Assembly (NCBI GenBank): GCA_945883115.1
Contig: CAMCXA010000016.1
Location: 1-42,702, forward strand
Direction: 5' to 3'
DNA from: Alsobacter soli
Lineage (GTDB): Bacteria > Pseudomonadota > Alphaproteobacteria > Rhizobiales > Beijerinckiaceae
DNA: 42,702 nt
The notes beneath the pieces were generated by a model. The model searched no databases, was not told the origin of the DNA, and saw only the letters and a list, made by a program, of their open reading frames with translations. A program made the position numbers and the translations under genes. Shown here piece after piece: positions 18,193 to 26,238 of this stretch. Positions within the stretch are counted from its first letter, which is position 1; the number at the start of each line of letters is the position of its first letter.

Positions 18193-19635
18193 TCAGGTTA
18201 ACTTAAATATCCCCTTGGCCGCCTTTAGTACCTCGACGAGTGGCTTGCCAGAGGAAATTGCCCCAATAACGAGTGTTCCAACCAACGGTGGAACGCCGCA
18301 ATATAGCGCGATAGCCATTGCACCAAGGAACAAACCGGATCGACTGGCTACTTCGATGAATTCCTTTCCTTTTTCATTCCAACAGTCGCGGAATGGCTTG
18401 AGGACTGAATCGGCTTTCTTGATGACTTCTTTTTCAGGAACTTCTGAAGCTGCAAACGCGATCAATGTTGCCTGAAAGCCGAGCACATCACTTCTGATGT
18501 CTTTAAACTTATTGATTAGTTGATCGCGCTCATTGATTGCGTCGTCCGAATTGGGCCTACTCTCTTTGATACGCTCAACTTCCGAGTCGAGTATTGAAAC
18601 TAGCGAGTAGGTGTGTAGCGCAAGACTACCAGCATTCGCAAAAATTGCTTTTCCCGTCGCTGTCTTTGGCGCAAAAGTTTTTGATACGGTGCCCTTCGTT
18701 CCTCGGGGCTTATTGGTGCCAAGTGTTTCTAACTTTGCCGCAGAAGTCGGCGTGAGGCGAGAATCTGCAACCTCCTTCTTTGCCACCGCAACTAGCCGCT
18801 TAAACTCGGCGTTGAGCACAGCCGGACCGGCCCTCCATGTATCATCGTCGATCAGCGCGACATCTTGCCAAAGCTTGAGCGCTCGCTCCGTTGGAAGGCC
18901 GAAGAGGTAGACCGCACCTTTTCTGCCTTGGTAGACCCCGTCAAACCAATCGGCCCAGACATCCCAATCATCACCAGCTTTGCGCAAAATTGTTGAGAAC
19001 GTCGACCATTCACGCAGGAAAAAATCCGGATCGGTGCGTCGCCAAGTGCCGAGCCGCAATTCGTGTTCCCAGCGCGCATTTTCCAAGGCAATGCTGGGCC
19101 AGAGAGGCTCGCACGCGACGACCCGTAAAGGTTGGTTATTGAGCAGGTCGAGATCATAAATAAACGCAGTGCCATATCCGAAGGAGGGGCCGACTCCGTA
19201 GGACGCTGCGGCGAACATTGCGGCTTCGGCCGAGGCGTTCATCGATTGTTCGATACTGGCGGATTTTGCGGCGTGGTAGATGGATAGTTCGGCGGCACTG
19301 TCGGGGGCGGCGACATCGGCGACTGCAGTCATGGCTGCGGACCGATAGAGGTCTTTATCCGTGGCTGAGGACAGCGAGGCAATCACGGTAACAACACTGC
19401 AACGCAACAAGGGAAATATTGTATCTGTAAGAGCGTTCCGCGCTTTTTGATCGGGAAAATCGTCTAGCATCGAATGCAGCATTGGCAACGTCCGCAACGC
19501 CGCGCGGCCCGCTAGCAGGATGCATTCTTCGCGGGAGCGATTCACAAGTTTCGCAGCAAACCAGTCTCGCTGGGCGCTAAAACTGTTTAGCCCCGGAAAC
19601 CGGTCGATCTCCTGCCTTTCCGTCTTATCCGCCAC
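18193..19635 (-). CDS. unknown 480-residue protein coupled to a MazE-like antitoxin gene
   Basis: I do not recognise a named domain. Residues 30-160 are Ala-rich and helical. The centre has a Trp cluster, W224-x2-W227-x2-W230 followed by FDGVYQG, then LIDDDTWRAGPAVLNAE (261-277). I have an impression of similar W..W..W / D-D-x-W-x-x-G-P patterns in uncharacterised rhizobial proteins. Residues 290-330 are a Lys/Thr-rich linker. Residues 345-430 are charged helices. Residues 434-460 (LFLGAMAIALYCGVPPLVGTLVIGAI region) form one hydrophobic hairpin or membrane segment. The GTG start lies inside the end of the upstream MazE-like gene (11-base overlap) behind AAGGAAAGGGG. It may be the effector of a toxin-antitoxin-like pair; that is inference. 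Confidence 0.75.
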   Translation of the reverse strand: MADKTERQEIDRFPGLNSFSAQRDWFAAKLVNRSREECILLAGRAALRTLPMLHSMLDDFPDQKARNALTDTIFPLLRCSVVTVIASLSSATDKDLYRSAAMTAVADVAAPDSAAELSIYHAAKSASIEQSMNASAEAAMFAAASYGVGPSFGYGTAFIYDLDLLNNQPLRVVACEPLWPSIALENARWEHELRLGTWRRTDPDFFLREWSTFSTILRKAGDDWDVWADWFDGVYQGRKGAVYLFGLPTERALKLWQDVALIDDDTWRAGPAVLNAEFKRLVAVAKKEVADSRLTPTSAAKLETLGTNKPRGTKGTVSKTFAPKTATGKAIFANAGSLALHTYSLVSILDSEVERIKESRPNSDDAINERDQLINKFKDIRSDVLGFQATLIAFAASEVPEKEVIKKADSVLKPFRDCWNEKGKEFIEVASRSGLFLGAMAIALYCGVPPLVGTLVIGAISSGKPLVEVLKAAKGIFKLT

Positions 19636-19951
19636 GCCGCCCCTTTCCTTTTGATCCGTTTAGCCCTTCAAAATCGCCAATGGCTTGGTTCGAGCCCGTC
19701 GAACTCATTTTTCCAACTTCGACAGAGAACGACCAGTCGGTTGCCTCCTCGACAAACCCCAACAATTCCGCCTCTCCACCTTCGTCTGCATCAATGGCCC
19801 GAGCAGCCCGCCGATAACGTTCCATGATCGCCGGTTGGCGAAGATCAGGCACCCACATCTGCACCTGCCGAAATTCCCGCACGCGCATTCTTGCTCGGAA
19901 GCCCGAGTTTCGCTTTGATGATGGAACCTGCTTCATGCGCGGCTTGCTCAT
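19625..19951 (-). CDS. MazE-like antitoxin, DUF3018 family
   Basis: A 108-residue basic protein. Residues 19-75 fit the DUF3018 antitoxin family: FRARMRVREFRQVQMWVPD, then an Arg-rich helix, then an acidic stretch ending in FVEEATDWS (66-74). DUF3018 proteins normally precede a MazF/PemK mRNA-cleaving toxin; here none follows, and the overlapping downstream gene codes for the 480-residue unknown. The C-terminal 30 residues are Gly/Ser/Lys-rich and may be the toxin-contacting or disordered tail. No Shine-Dalgarno sequence precedes the ATG at 19951, but AT-rich palindromes abut it, so a short or leaderless message is possible. Confidence 0.7.
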   Translation of the reverse strand: MSKPRMKQVPSSKRNSGFRARMRVREFRQVQMWVPDLRQPAIMERYRRAARAIDADEGGEAELLGFVEEATDWSFSVEVGKMSSTGSNQAIGDFEGLNGSKGKGRRGG

Positions 19952-19993
19952 CGTTAATCTAACAGTAAAATATAACGTTACGTAATATTAACG
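19952..19993 (-). promoter_or_regulatory. palindromic AT-rich promoter/operator of the MazE-like gene
   Basis: Directly upstream of the MazE-like start lie nested symmetries: outer repeats CGTTAAT (19952-19958) and ATTAACG (19987-19993), and overlapping palindromes TAACGTTA (19973-19980) and TTACGTAA (19978-19985). Read on the minus strand it also contains TATATT-like -10 material. Antitoxin autoregulation at such sites is typical of type II modules, so this is the best operator candidate. Confidence 0.5.
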
Positions 19994-20073
19994 CAAAAGT
20001 CACGGCCCTCGTGCCGCGCAGCCTCAATCAAAGTCGAGCGCTATCGCGGCAAAGTGGCGTGAGGCGTGTCACG

Positions 20074-20226
20074 TCAAGATGAGAAGGGCGGTTGGGCTTT
20101 GTGTGACGGCGTAGGACCGAGATCCGACCAATCGATTGCGGCTTCAATGAACCGCATCACTTCTCTTTCCTCCTCCTCGAATTGAGCGCGAGAAATGGCC
20201 TTCATGGCAAGCAGAGTGAGAGGCAT
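20074..20226 (-). CDS. small 50-codon ORF resembling the end of a MazE-like antitoxin
   Basis: On the minus strand an ATG at 20226 opens 50 codons to a TGA at 20074-20076. The product begins MPLTLLAMKAISR, has an acidic EEEERE run and then FIEAAIDWSDLG (26-37). FIEAAIDWS closely parallels FVEEATDWS of the DUF3018 protein encoded 120 bases downstream on the same strand, and MKAIS before the acidic run parallels ARAID. It starts 15 bases after the DUF2335 stop with an AGGTG sequence upstream. It may be a decayed antitoxin fragment, or a real small protein of the DUF2335 operon. Too short for a sure call. Confidence 0.4.
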   Translation of the reverse strand: MPLTLLAMKAISRAQFEEEEREVMRFIEAAIDWSDLGPTPSHKAQPPFSS

Positions 20227-20241
20227 TGGCGATGAGCACCT

Positions 20242-20739
20242 CTATGAGGTATGCGTCCGACCTCTGACAAATACAGGAATCGATCCAAGGACAGCTGTTG
20301 ATAGCAACAAGCCAGCCATCCAGATTTGCTCTTTGATGCCGAAATAGGTTGCCAGCGCTATGATCAACAGAAGCACGACCAGCCCATAACGCATACCACG
20401 CTTTTGGTCGTCGATTTGAGCTTCAACAATGCAGCGGTCCATATAGGCGGAATGATTTTGGGCATTTTCCGCCATTCGTAGAATACGTTCGGCAGCTCCC
20501 GGCAAAATCGCTTCATAATCGCTGAGATGACCAGGGGGAGGTAAAGGTCCGGAAAACTGTTGTTGCACTTCGATTTTTTGAACACGGCTCGAGAGCGAAT
20601 GTTTCTTCCCGCTCTGTCGAGAAGTGCCGCTCTCGCGCTCTAACTTCCCTTCGATTCCATTTTTGGAATGCTGATCAGCCTCAGTGCCTGTTGTTGCCGG
20701 CGGTCTTTTTTGCGTTGGTTTTTTCAATCTGGTTGTCAC
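20242..20739 (-). CDS. DUF2335 family predicted membrane protein
   Basis: Up to 165 residues. The N-terminal 60 are polar and basic. The DUF2335 signature follows: FSGPLPPPGHLSDYE, then ILPGAAERILRMAENAQNH. After it come two hydrophobic helices (MRYGLVVLLLIIALATYFGI and MAGLLLSTAVLGSIPVFV) joined by a short turn. The GTG at 20739 touches its own GAAGG sequence, so TTG at 20727, nine bases after AAGGTG, may be the true start (161 residues). DUF2335 proteins are often found in accessory and prophage-like DNA; function unknown. The 5' end overlaps the upstream 91-codon gene by 59 bases in another frame. Confidence 0.8.
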   Translation of the reverse strand: MTTRLKKPTQKRPPATTGTEADQHSKNGIEGKLERESGTSRQSGKKHSLSSRVQKIEVQQQFSGPLPPPGHLSDYEAILPGAAERILRMAENAQNHSAYMDRCIVEAQIDDQKRGMRYGLVVLLLIIALATYFGIKEQIWMAGLLLSTAVLGSIPVFVRGRTHTS

Positions 20740-20956
20740 CTTCTACGTCAAAAGAATCACGCAAAACACGACCTACCGTTAACCAAGCACTCTCAACGCT
20801 GCCATCAAATTGAGGGTCACGCTGAATAACCATCGGAGAAAACAAAAAGTTCTGAGGCGCTAAACCGCGAAAAAAACCCCGCCCAAAAGACTTGGACTTG
20901 CCAAAAATATCATTAGGTGCCGATTTCATTGCAAGGATATTCCGCTGTTGACCCAT
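20681..20956 (-). CDS. unknown small protein upstream of DUF2335
   Basis: 91 residues, not recognised. It carries a Lys/Phe/Gly-rich N-terminus (FGKSKSFGRGFFRGL), then APQNFLFSP and a WLTVGRVLRDS helix; there is no membrane segment. An internal Met10 could be the start, and no convincing ribosome binding site is seen for either. Its 3' part overlaps the DUF2335 gene by 59 bases, too long for simple coupling, which suggests a real two-gene unit with embedded translation start, or a mis-set start in one of the two. The reading frame is supported mainly by its position and residue make-up. Confidence 0.55.
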   Translation of the reverse strand: MGQQRNILAMKSAPNDIFGKSKSFGRGFFRGLAPQNFLFSPMVIQRDPQFDGSVESAWLTVGRVLRDSFDVEGDNQIEKTNAKKTAGNNRH

Positions 20957-21092
20957 CAGAAAACGTTTATCTAACCCCTACACAGGCCAAGATTATCAAG
21001 AATGCGACGCACCGTCAAAGGAAAATCAGTTCGAAGTGAGTGCGCCCGCCTGAACGAATACCGAATCTTTTTATCTCCGATCCGACATTTCC

Positions 21093-21180
21093 CATTGACG
21101 CCCCGGCTCCGCCCGCGTATCTCCCGTAGCGGGACACCCCTCCCCAACGAGGGGCGCCCATCTGTGAGGATGGAGATAAA
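21093..21180 (+). promoter_or_regulatory. structured 5' leader of serC (serC RNA motif candidate)
   Basis: Three consecutive hairpins directly precede serC: TCCCG/CGGGA (21122-21134), CCCCTC/GAGGGG (21137-21154) and CCATC/GATGG (21158-21173). The last one holds the ribosome binding site GGATGGAG against the ATG. An RNA motif called serC has been described upstream of serC-serA in alphaproteobacteria; position and layout fit it, but I cannot match its consensus by eye. It would control serine synthesis at translation. Confidence 0.5.
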
Positions 21181-22353
21181 ATGACACAGACAATGCCCGG
21201 CTTGCGGCCGGTTAATCCGCAATTCTCGAGCGGCCCCTGCGCCAAGCGCCCCGGCTGGACACCTGACGCCCTTAAAAACGCCCCGCTGGGCCGTTCGCAC
21301 CGCGCGAAGGCTGGCAAAGCCCGCTTGAAGCGCGCCATCGATCTCACCCGCGACATACTGCAAGTTCCCGCAGGGTACCGTATCGGCATCGTGCCCGCCT
21401 CCGATACTGGCGCCTACGAGATGGCGATGTGGACCATGCTCGGCCAGCGCCCCGTCGATTGTGTCGCATGGGAGAGCTTCGGCGAAGGCTGGGTCAATGA
21501 TGCCGTCAAGCAATTAAAGCTCAAAGACGCCCGAATCATGCTCGCCCCCTATGGCGATTTGCCCGATCTCGCCGCCGTCAACCCCGCCCACGATGTCCTC
21601 TTCACCTGGAACGGCACCACCTCCGGCGTACGCGTGCCGAATGCAGACTGGATCTCGGCCGACCGTACAGGCCTCACCTTTTGCGATGCGACATCCGCCG
21701 CCTTCGCGCAGGATCTCGATTGGCCGAAACTCGATATCGTCACCTATTCCTGGCAGAAAGTGCTCGGCGGCGAGGCCGCGCACGGCATGCTGATCCTCTC
21801 GCCCCGCGCGGTCGAGCGGCTCGAGACCTATACGCCCGCTTGGCCCCTGCCGAAGATTTTCCGCCTCACCTCCTGCGGCAAGCTGATCGAAGGCATTTTT
21901 GCCGGCGAAACCATCAATACCCCCTCCATGCTCTGCGTCGAAGATTACATCGACGCGCTCGAATGGGCGCAGTCGGTCGGCAGCCTCCAAGGCCTCATCG
22001 CCCGCTGCGATGCCAACGCCAAAGCGGTCGCCGATTTCGTGGCAAAAAAGCCCTTCCTCGGCTTCCTCGCCAAAGACCCTGCCACCCGCTCCAACACCAG
22101 CGTCTGCCTCACCTTCATCGATCCGGCCATCACCGCGCTCGCGCCAGAAGCTCAGGCCGCTTTCGCCAAGGATGTCGCGGCCCTCCTCGAGAAAGAAGGC
22201 GTCGGCCTCGATCTCGGTTCCTATCGCGATGCCCCTCCCGGCTTGCGCATCTGGTGCGGCGCCACGGTCGAAGCCTCCGACGTCGCAGCCCTCATGCCGT
22301 GGATCGAATGGGCCTTTGAAACCGTCAAAGCTGGTCTCGTCAAAACCGCCTGA
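21181..22353 (+). CDS. serC: phosphoserine aminotransferase
   Basis: PLP enzyme for the second step of serine synthesis (3-phosphohydroxypyruvate + glutamate to phosphoserine); family members also act in pyridoxal phosphate synthesis. 390 residues, the long alphaproteobacterial form beginning [31 protein letters not shown] binds cofactor phosphate. The PLP lysine is in [14 protein letters not shown] (Lys193). The ATG follows GGATGGAGATAAA inside a hairpin. serA starts 48 bases downstream, forming a serine operon. Confidence 0.97.
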   Translation: MTQTMPGLRPVNPQFSSGPCAKRPGWTPDALKNAPLGRSHRAKAGKARLKRAIDLTRDILQVPAGYRIGIVPASDTGAYEMAMWTMLGQRPVDCVAWESFGEGWVNDAVKQLKLKDARIMLAPYGDLPDLAAVNPAHDVLFTWNGTTSGVRVPNADWISADRTGLTFCDATSAAFAQDLDWPKLDIVTYSWQKVLGGEAAHGMLILSPRAVERLETYTPAWPLPKIFRLTSCGKLIEGIFAGETINTPSMLCVEDYIDALEWAQSVGSLQGLIARCDANAKAVADFVAKKPFLGFLAKDPATRSNTSVCLTFIDPAITALAPEAQAAFAKDVAALLEKEGVGLDLGSYRDAPPGLRIWCGATVEASDVAALMPWIEWAFETVKAGLVKTA

Positions 22354-22401
22354 TCCGTCCCCGTTTCCCGCTTCCCGTTTTTGCCAGAGAAAGTTCACCC
22401 C

Positions 22402-23988
22402 ATGGCCCCTCGCGTTCTCATTTCCGATGCCCTCTCCCCCGCAGCCGTAGCCATTTTCAAGGAGCGCGGCGTCGAGGTCGATTTCCAGCCCGATCTCGGT
22501 AAAGACAAAGACAAGCTCGCCGCCATCATCGGCGATTATGACGGTCTGGCGATCCGCTCCGCCACCAAAGTCACAGCGAAAATTCTGGAGCACGCCACCC
22601 GCCTCAAAGTCATCGGCCGCGCCGGCATCGGCGTCGACAATGTCGATATTCCCGCCGCAACGCAAAAGGGCGTCATCGTGATGAACACGCCCTTCGGCAA
22701 TTCCATCACCACCGCCGAACACGCGATTGCCATGATGTTCGCGCTCGCCCGCCAGATTCCCTCCGCCGACACCTCCACCCAAGCCGGCAAATGGGAGAAG
22801 AACCGCTTCATGGGCGTCGAGATCACCGCCAAAACACTCGGCATTATCGGCTGCGGCAATATCGGCGCCATCGTCGCCGACCGCGCCATCGGCCTGCACA
22901 TGCGCGTCATCGCCTTCGATCCCTTCCTCTCGCCCGAGCGCGCGCTGGATCTCGGCGTCGAAAAGGTCGAGCTCGAGGAGTTGTTGGCCCGTGCCGACAT
23001 CATCACCCTGCACACGCCCCTGACCGCGCAAACCAAAAATATCCTCTCCGCCGACTCGCTCGCCCGCACCAAAAAGGGCGTCCGCATCATCAATTGCGCC
23101 CGCGGCGGCCTCGTCGATGAACACGCCCTCCGCGCCCTTCTCGATACCGGCCACATTGCCGGCGCCGCCTTCGATGTCTTCGCCGAGGAGCCCGCAACAT
23201 CCAATATCCTGTTCGGCCATCCCAATGTCGTCTGCACGCCCCATCTCGGCGCCGCCACCACCGAGGCGCAGGAGAATGTCGCCTTGCAGGTCGCCGAGCA
23301 AATGTCGGATTATTTGATGCGCGGCGCCATCTCGAACGCCGTGAATTTCCCCTCGATCACGGCGGAAGAAGCCCCAAAACTCCGCCCCTTCATCGCGCTC
23401 GCCGAGAAACTCGGCTCCTTTGCGGGCCAGCTCACCGATAGCGGCCTGAAAGAAATCCGCATCACCTATCAGGGCGATGTCGCCAGCCTCAAGATCAAGG
23501 CACTCACGGCCTCCGCCATTGCCGGCGTGCTCCGCCCCGCTTTGCAGGATGTCAATGTCGTCTCCGCCCCCGTCGTCGCCAAAGAGCGCGGCATCGTGAT
23601 CGAGGAAACCGTGCGCGAGGAGGAAGGCGATTACGAATCCCTCATCACGCTCGAAGTCGTCACTGACGAGCTGAGCCGCTCCGTATCGGGCACCGTGTTT
23701 CACGATGGCAAGCCCCGCATCGTCGACATTAAGGGCATCAAGGTCGATGCTGAATTCGGCCCGTCGATGATCTATGTCACCAACGAGGACAAACCGGGCT
23801 TCATCGGCCGCTTCGCCTCATTGCTCGGCAATGCCGGCGTCAACATCGCCACCTTCGCCTTGGGGCGCGATGCGGAAGGCGGCTCGGCGATTGCCCTCGT
23901 CGAGATCGATGGCGCGGCCCCGCCCCACATCCTGCAAGGCGTCCAGCGCCTGCCGGGCGTCAAACAGGCCAGAGCGCTGGTGTTCTGA
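22402..23988 (+). CDS. serA: D-3-phosphoglycerate dehydrogenase
   Basis: First step of serine synthesis from 3-phosphoglycerate. From ATG 22402 it has 528 residues; AGAGAAAG lies eight bases before. Nucleotide-binding GCGNIG is at 150-155, with the catalytic triad in NCARGG (Arg234), EEP (Glu263) and TPHLGAAT (His281). The intervening domain follows, then a C-terminal ACT domain (IYVTNEDKPGFIGRFASLLG, about 455-528) that senses serine in the long form of the enzyme. A large hairpin follows the stop. Confidence 0.98.
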   Translation: MAPRVLISDALSPAAVAIFKERGVEVDFQPDLGKDKDKLAAIIGDYDGLAIRSATKVTAKILEHATRLKVIGRAGIGVDNVDIPAATQKGVIVMNTPFGNSITTAEHAIAMMFALARQIPSADTSTQAGKWEKNRFMGVEITAKTLGIIGCGNIGAIVADRAIGLHMRVIAFDPFLSPERALDLGVEKVELEELLARADIITLHTPLTAQTKNILSADSLARTKKGVRIINCARGGLVDEHALRALLDTGHIAGAAFDVFAEEPATSNILFGHPNVVCTPHLGAATTEAQENVALQVAEQMSDYLMRGAISNAVNFPSITAEEAPKLRPFIALAEKLGSFAGQLTDSGLKEIRITYQGDVASLKIKALTASAIAGVLRPALQDVNVVSAPVVAKERGIVIEETVREEEGDYESLITLEVVTDELSRSVSGTVFHDGKPRIVDIKGIKVDAEFGPSMIYVTNEDKPGFIGRFASLLGNAGVNIATFALGRDAEGGSAIALVEIDGAAPPHILQGVQRLPGVKQARALVF

Positions 23989-24017
23989 ACCCGCATCCAG
24001 GTACTGGCCACGCGGCT

Positions 24018-24056
24018 AAAACAAAACATGCCCTACAAAGATAATTTTGTAGGGCA
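24018..24056 (-). terminator. terminator for the EamA transporter gene, possibly bidirectional
   Basis: TGCCCTACAAA (24029-24039) and TTTGTAGGGCA (24046-24056) form a perfect 11-pair stem with a six-base loop. Read on the minus strand it is followed by TGTTTTGTTTTAG, a usable T-rich tail for the EamA gene. On the plus strand (after serA) the tail is poor. Confidence 0.75.
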
Positions 24057-24077
24057 ACCTAACGCACCTCGCCAGTC

Positions 24078-25022
24078 TCAGGCAGTCACATCCTGCAATG
24101 GCCGGATCTTGCGCCATTCTGCCAGTGCGATCCCGAGTAAAACAAGCACCAGCGCCACCGCGTGAAACGGATGGAACGTCTCGCCCAGCAACCCGACAGC
24201 AATGATAGGCCCGAAAATCGGCACCAGATTGGTGAAGATCGACGCACGCCCCGGGCCGATCAGGTCAACCGCACGCAGAAAGCAGATTTGTGCCAGAAGC
24301 GAGGGAAACAGCGCGATGAACAGCAGAAGCAGCCATCCCTCCGATGTCGGCCATTGTGTCTCGCCCAGCGCGCTTTCCCAGATCAGCAAGGGAAGCGATG
24401 AGATGAAGGCGGCAATCGCAAGCGCGGTAAAAAATCCGATGCCCGACACTTTTGGCCGGTTCCGCAAGGCGAGCGCATAGGCGGAATAAATCAGACAGGC
24501 AAGAATCAACCAGCCATCGCCAATATTGAACGAGAATTTGGCAATCGCCGAAAGATCACCCTGAATGGCAACAACCCCGACGCCGCACAGCGTCAGCCCC
24601 ACGCCCATCCACTCCATCAGCGAGACAGGCAGCCGATAGACAAGCGCCGCACCCAGAAGCACGAACACTGGCAAAGCTCCCTGCAGGATCGTCATATTGA
24701 CCGCACTCGTATGGTGGGCGGCGAGATAGAACAGCGCATTGAACCCGGTAAAGCCGAAAGTGCCGCCAAATCCGATAATCACCGGATGCTGCTTCAGGAT
24801 CTTCCAGTCATTCCTGATCTGGTCACGCGCGAAAAAAATCAGCACGGAGGATGCGATCAACCAGCGGAGCGAAACGATCATCATCGGCGAAATCTGGTCG
24901 ACAGCCATGCGCCCGGCATTGCCATTGGCACTCCACATCAACATGGTCAGCACAAGCAGCACATACGGGCGGTTGATCAGAAAAGCCTTTACCGAAGCTT
25001 TCAGCGATGAAAATGCAGCCAT
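24078..25022 (-). CDS. EamA/DMT family transporter
   Basis: Inner-membrane permease of the drug/metabolite transporter superfamily. From the ATG at 25022 it has 314 residues behind AAGGGAAC; the frame extends 44 codons further but that part is polar and lacks a binding site. About ten hydrophobic segments are arranged as two EamA repeats (first from NRPYVLLVLTMLMWSANGNA, second from GDGWLILACLIYSAYAL). The second repeat ends FTNLVPIFGPIIAVGLLGE, the typical end motif. Substrate unknown. Confidence 0.92.
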   Translation of the reverse strand: MAAFSSLKASVKAFLINRPYVLLVLTMLMWSANGNAGRMAVDQISPMMIVSLRWLIASSVLIFFARDQIRNDWKILKQHPVIIGFGGTFGFTGFNALFYLAAHHTSAVNMTILQGALPVFVLLGAALVYRLPVSLMEWMGVGLTLCGVGVVAIQGDLSAIAKFSFNIGDGWLILACLIYSAYALALRNRPKVSGIGFFTALAIAAFISSLPLLIWESALGETQWPTSEGWLLLLFIALFPSLLAQICFLRAVDLIGPGRASIFTNLVPIFGPIIAVGLLGETFHPFHAVALVLVLLGIALAEWRKIRPLQDVTA

Positions 25023-25184
25023 GTTCGGTTGGGTTCCCTTCAGGCGGGGATCATTCGCACGCAGATTATCACCTGACAAGTTTTGAAGTTGGTAAGATAT
25101 TTCAGCCTGCGCCGCGTTCCGATACGAAAGAATATGTGTTACACGGCTCGCCAATATGGATGATTCAACGAGGCGGAGCAGAAA

Positions 25185-26048
25185 ATGGCGCTAAGATTCC
25201 TTGTCGTCGAAGGAAATCCGGTTGGCCCGCGGGAGCGGCATCAGGCTACCTTTGGTAAAACGTACTCGGATTCGTATGGTTCCGTTTTGCAGACGATTGA
25301 TCCAACCTCCATCTATGACGTGGTGTTTCCGGCGGATGAGGGCGCAAATCTCCCCGACTCCGGCGGTCTTGAATCCTATGATGGTGTTTTTCTCACAGGA
25401 TCCGCCCTCAACGCCTATCACGCCACGCCCGATATTCTCCGGCAGGTCGATCTGATGCGGGAAGTTTACCGCTCGGGTACCCCGTCATTTGGTTCCTGCT
25501 GGGGCTTGCAGATGGGCGCAATGGCCGCAGGTGGCGACGTGCAGATGAATCAAAAAGGACGTGAAGTCGGCTTCGCGCGTCGGATCACTCGGACAGATGA
25601 AGGCACGCGGCACCCCATGTTGCAGGGTCGGCCCATGTCATTCGATGCGCCTGCAATCCATCTCGATGTCGTCACGACCTTGCCTGAACATGTCACGGTC
25701 TTGGCATCGAACACGGTCACGCCCGTTCAGGCTGCTGAAATTCATCATGAAGGCGGGGTGTTCTGGGGTGTGCAATACCATCCGGAGTTCAGCCTTACCG
25801 AGTTGGCTGCTATCTTGAAGCGCTATCACGATACATTATTAGCCGAAGGCATGTTTCTGTCGTCCGGCGATCATGCGGCCTATATCGACGATTTGTTGAC
25901 GCTTGAATCGGACAGGAAGCGGACAGATCTTTCATGGCGTTTCGGCCTAGATGAAGAGGTTCTCGACGATTTCAAGCGATTGACTGAAATCAGAAACTTC
26001 ATCGAGCACTATGTGAAGCCGAAAAAATCCGAGCGCGGCAGGGCCTGA
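25185..26048 (+). CDS. class I glutamine amidotransferase-like protein
   Basis: 287 residues. The GATase1 fold covers about residues 1-215: GVFLTGS oxyanion region, nucleophile motif SFGSCWGLQ with the catalytic Cys, and YHPEFS with the catalytic His. A 70-residue helical tail (from about 218) rich in charged residues ends in IEHYVKPKK. Such stand-alone proteins resemble the GMP-synthase glutaminase domain or gamma-glutamyl-hydrolase-like enzymes, and the real substrate is unknown. The ATG follows GAGGCGGAGCAGAA. It diverges from the EamA gene (162 bases). Confidence 0.88.
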   Translation: MALRFLVVEGNPVGPRERHQATFGKTYSDSYGSVLQTIDPTSIYDVVFPADEGANLPDSGGLESYDGVFLTGSALNAYHATPDILRQVDLMREVYRSGTPSFGSCWGLQMGAMAAGGDVQMNQKGREVGFARRITRTDEGTRHPMLQGRPMSFDAPAIHLDVVTTLPEHVTVLASNTVTPVQAAEIHHEGGVFWGVQYHPEFSLTELAAILKRYHDTLLAEGMFLSSGDHAAYIDDLLTLESDRKRTDLSWRFGLDEEVLDDFKRLTEIRNFIEHYVKPKKSERGRA

Positions 26049-26148
26049 TCATTGCCCCGCGCGTAAGGGTGATCACGTCTCACCTTGGCCTCGATTTATG
26101 GTTAACCCTTTACGAGTCTGTCGCGATTGGCTAACACTCAACCGCAAG

Positions 26149-26187
26149 CCTCGACCCTCCGGTTTGCGGAAACGGTCGGGGTTTTTT
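26149..26187 (+). terminator. factor-independent terminator between the amidotransferase gene and purA
   Basis: CCTCGACC pairs with GGTCGGGG (one G-T pair), with an inner TCCG/CGGA helix, and six T residues follow (26182-26187). It lies about 100 bases after the amidotransferase stop, so it ends that transcript or a short RNA started in the gap. Confidence 0.85.
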
Positions 26188-26238
26188 GTTGAATAGTGTT
26201 CATCGTCTCGTCAGAGACCACCTTTTAGGATGACATGT

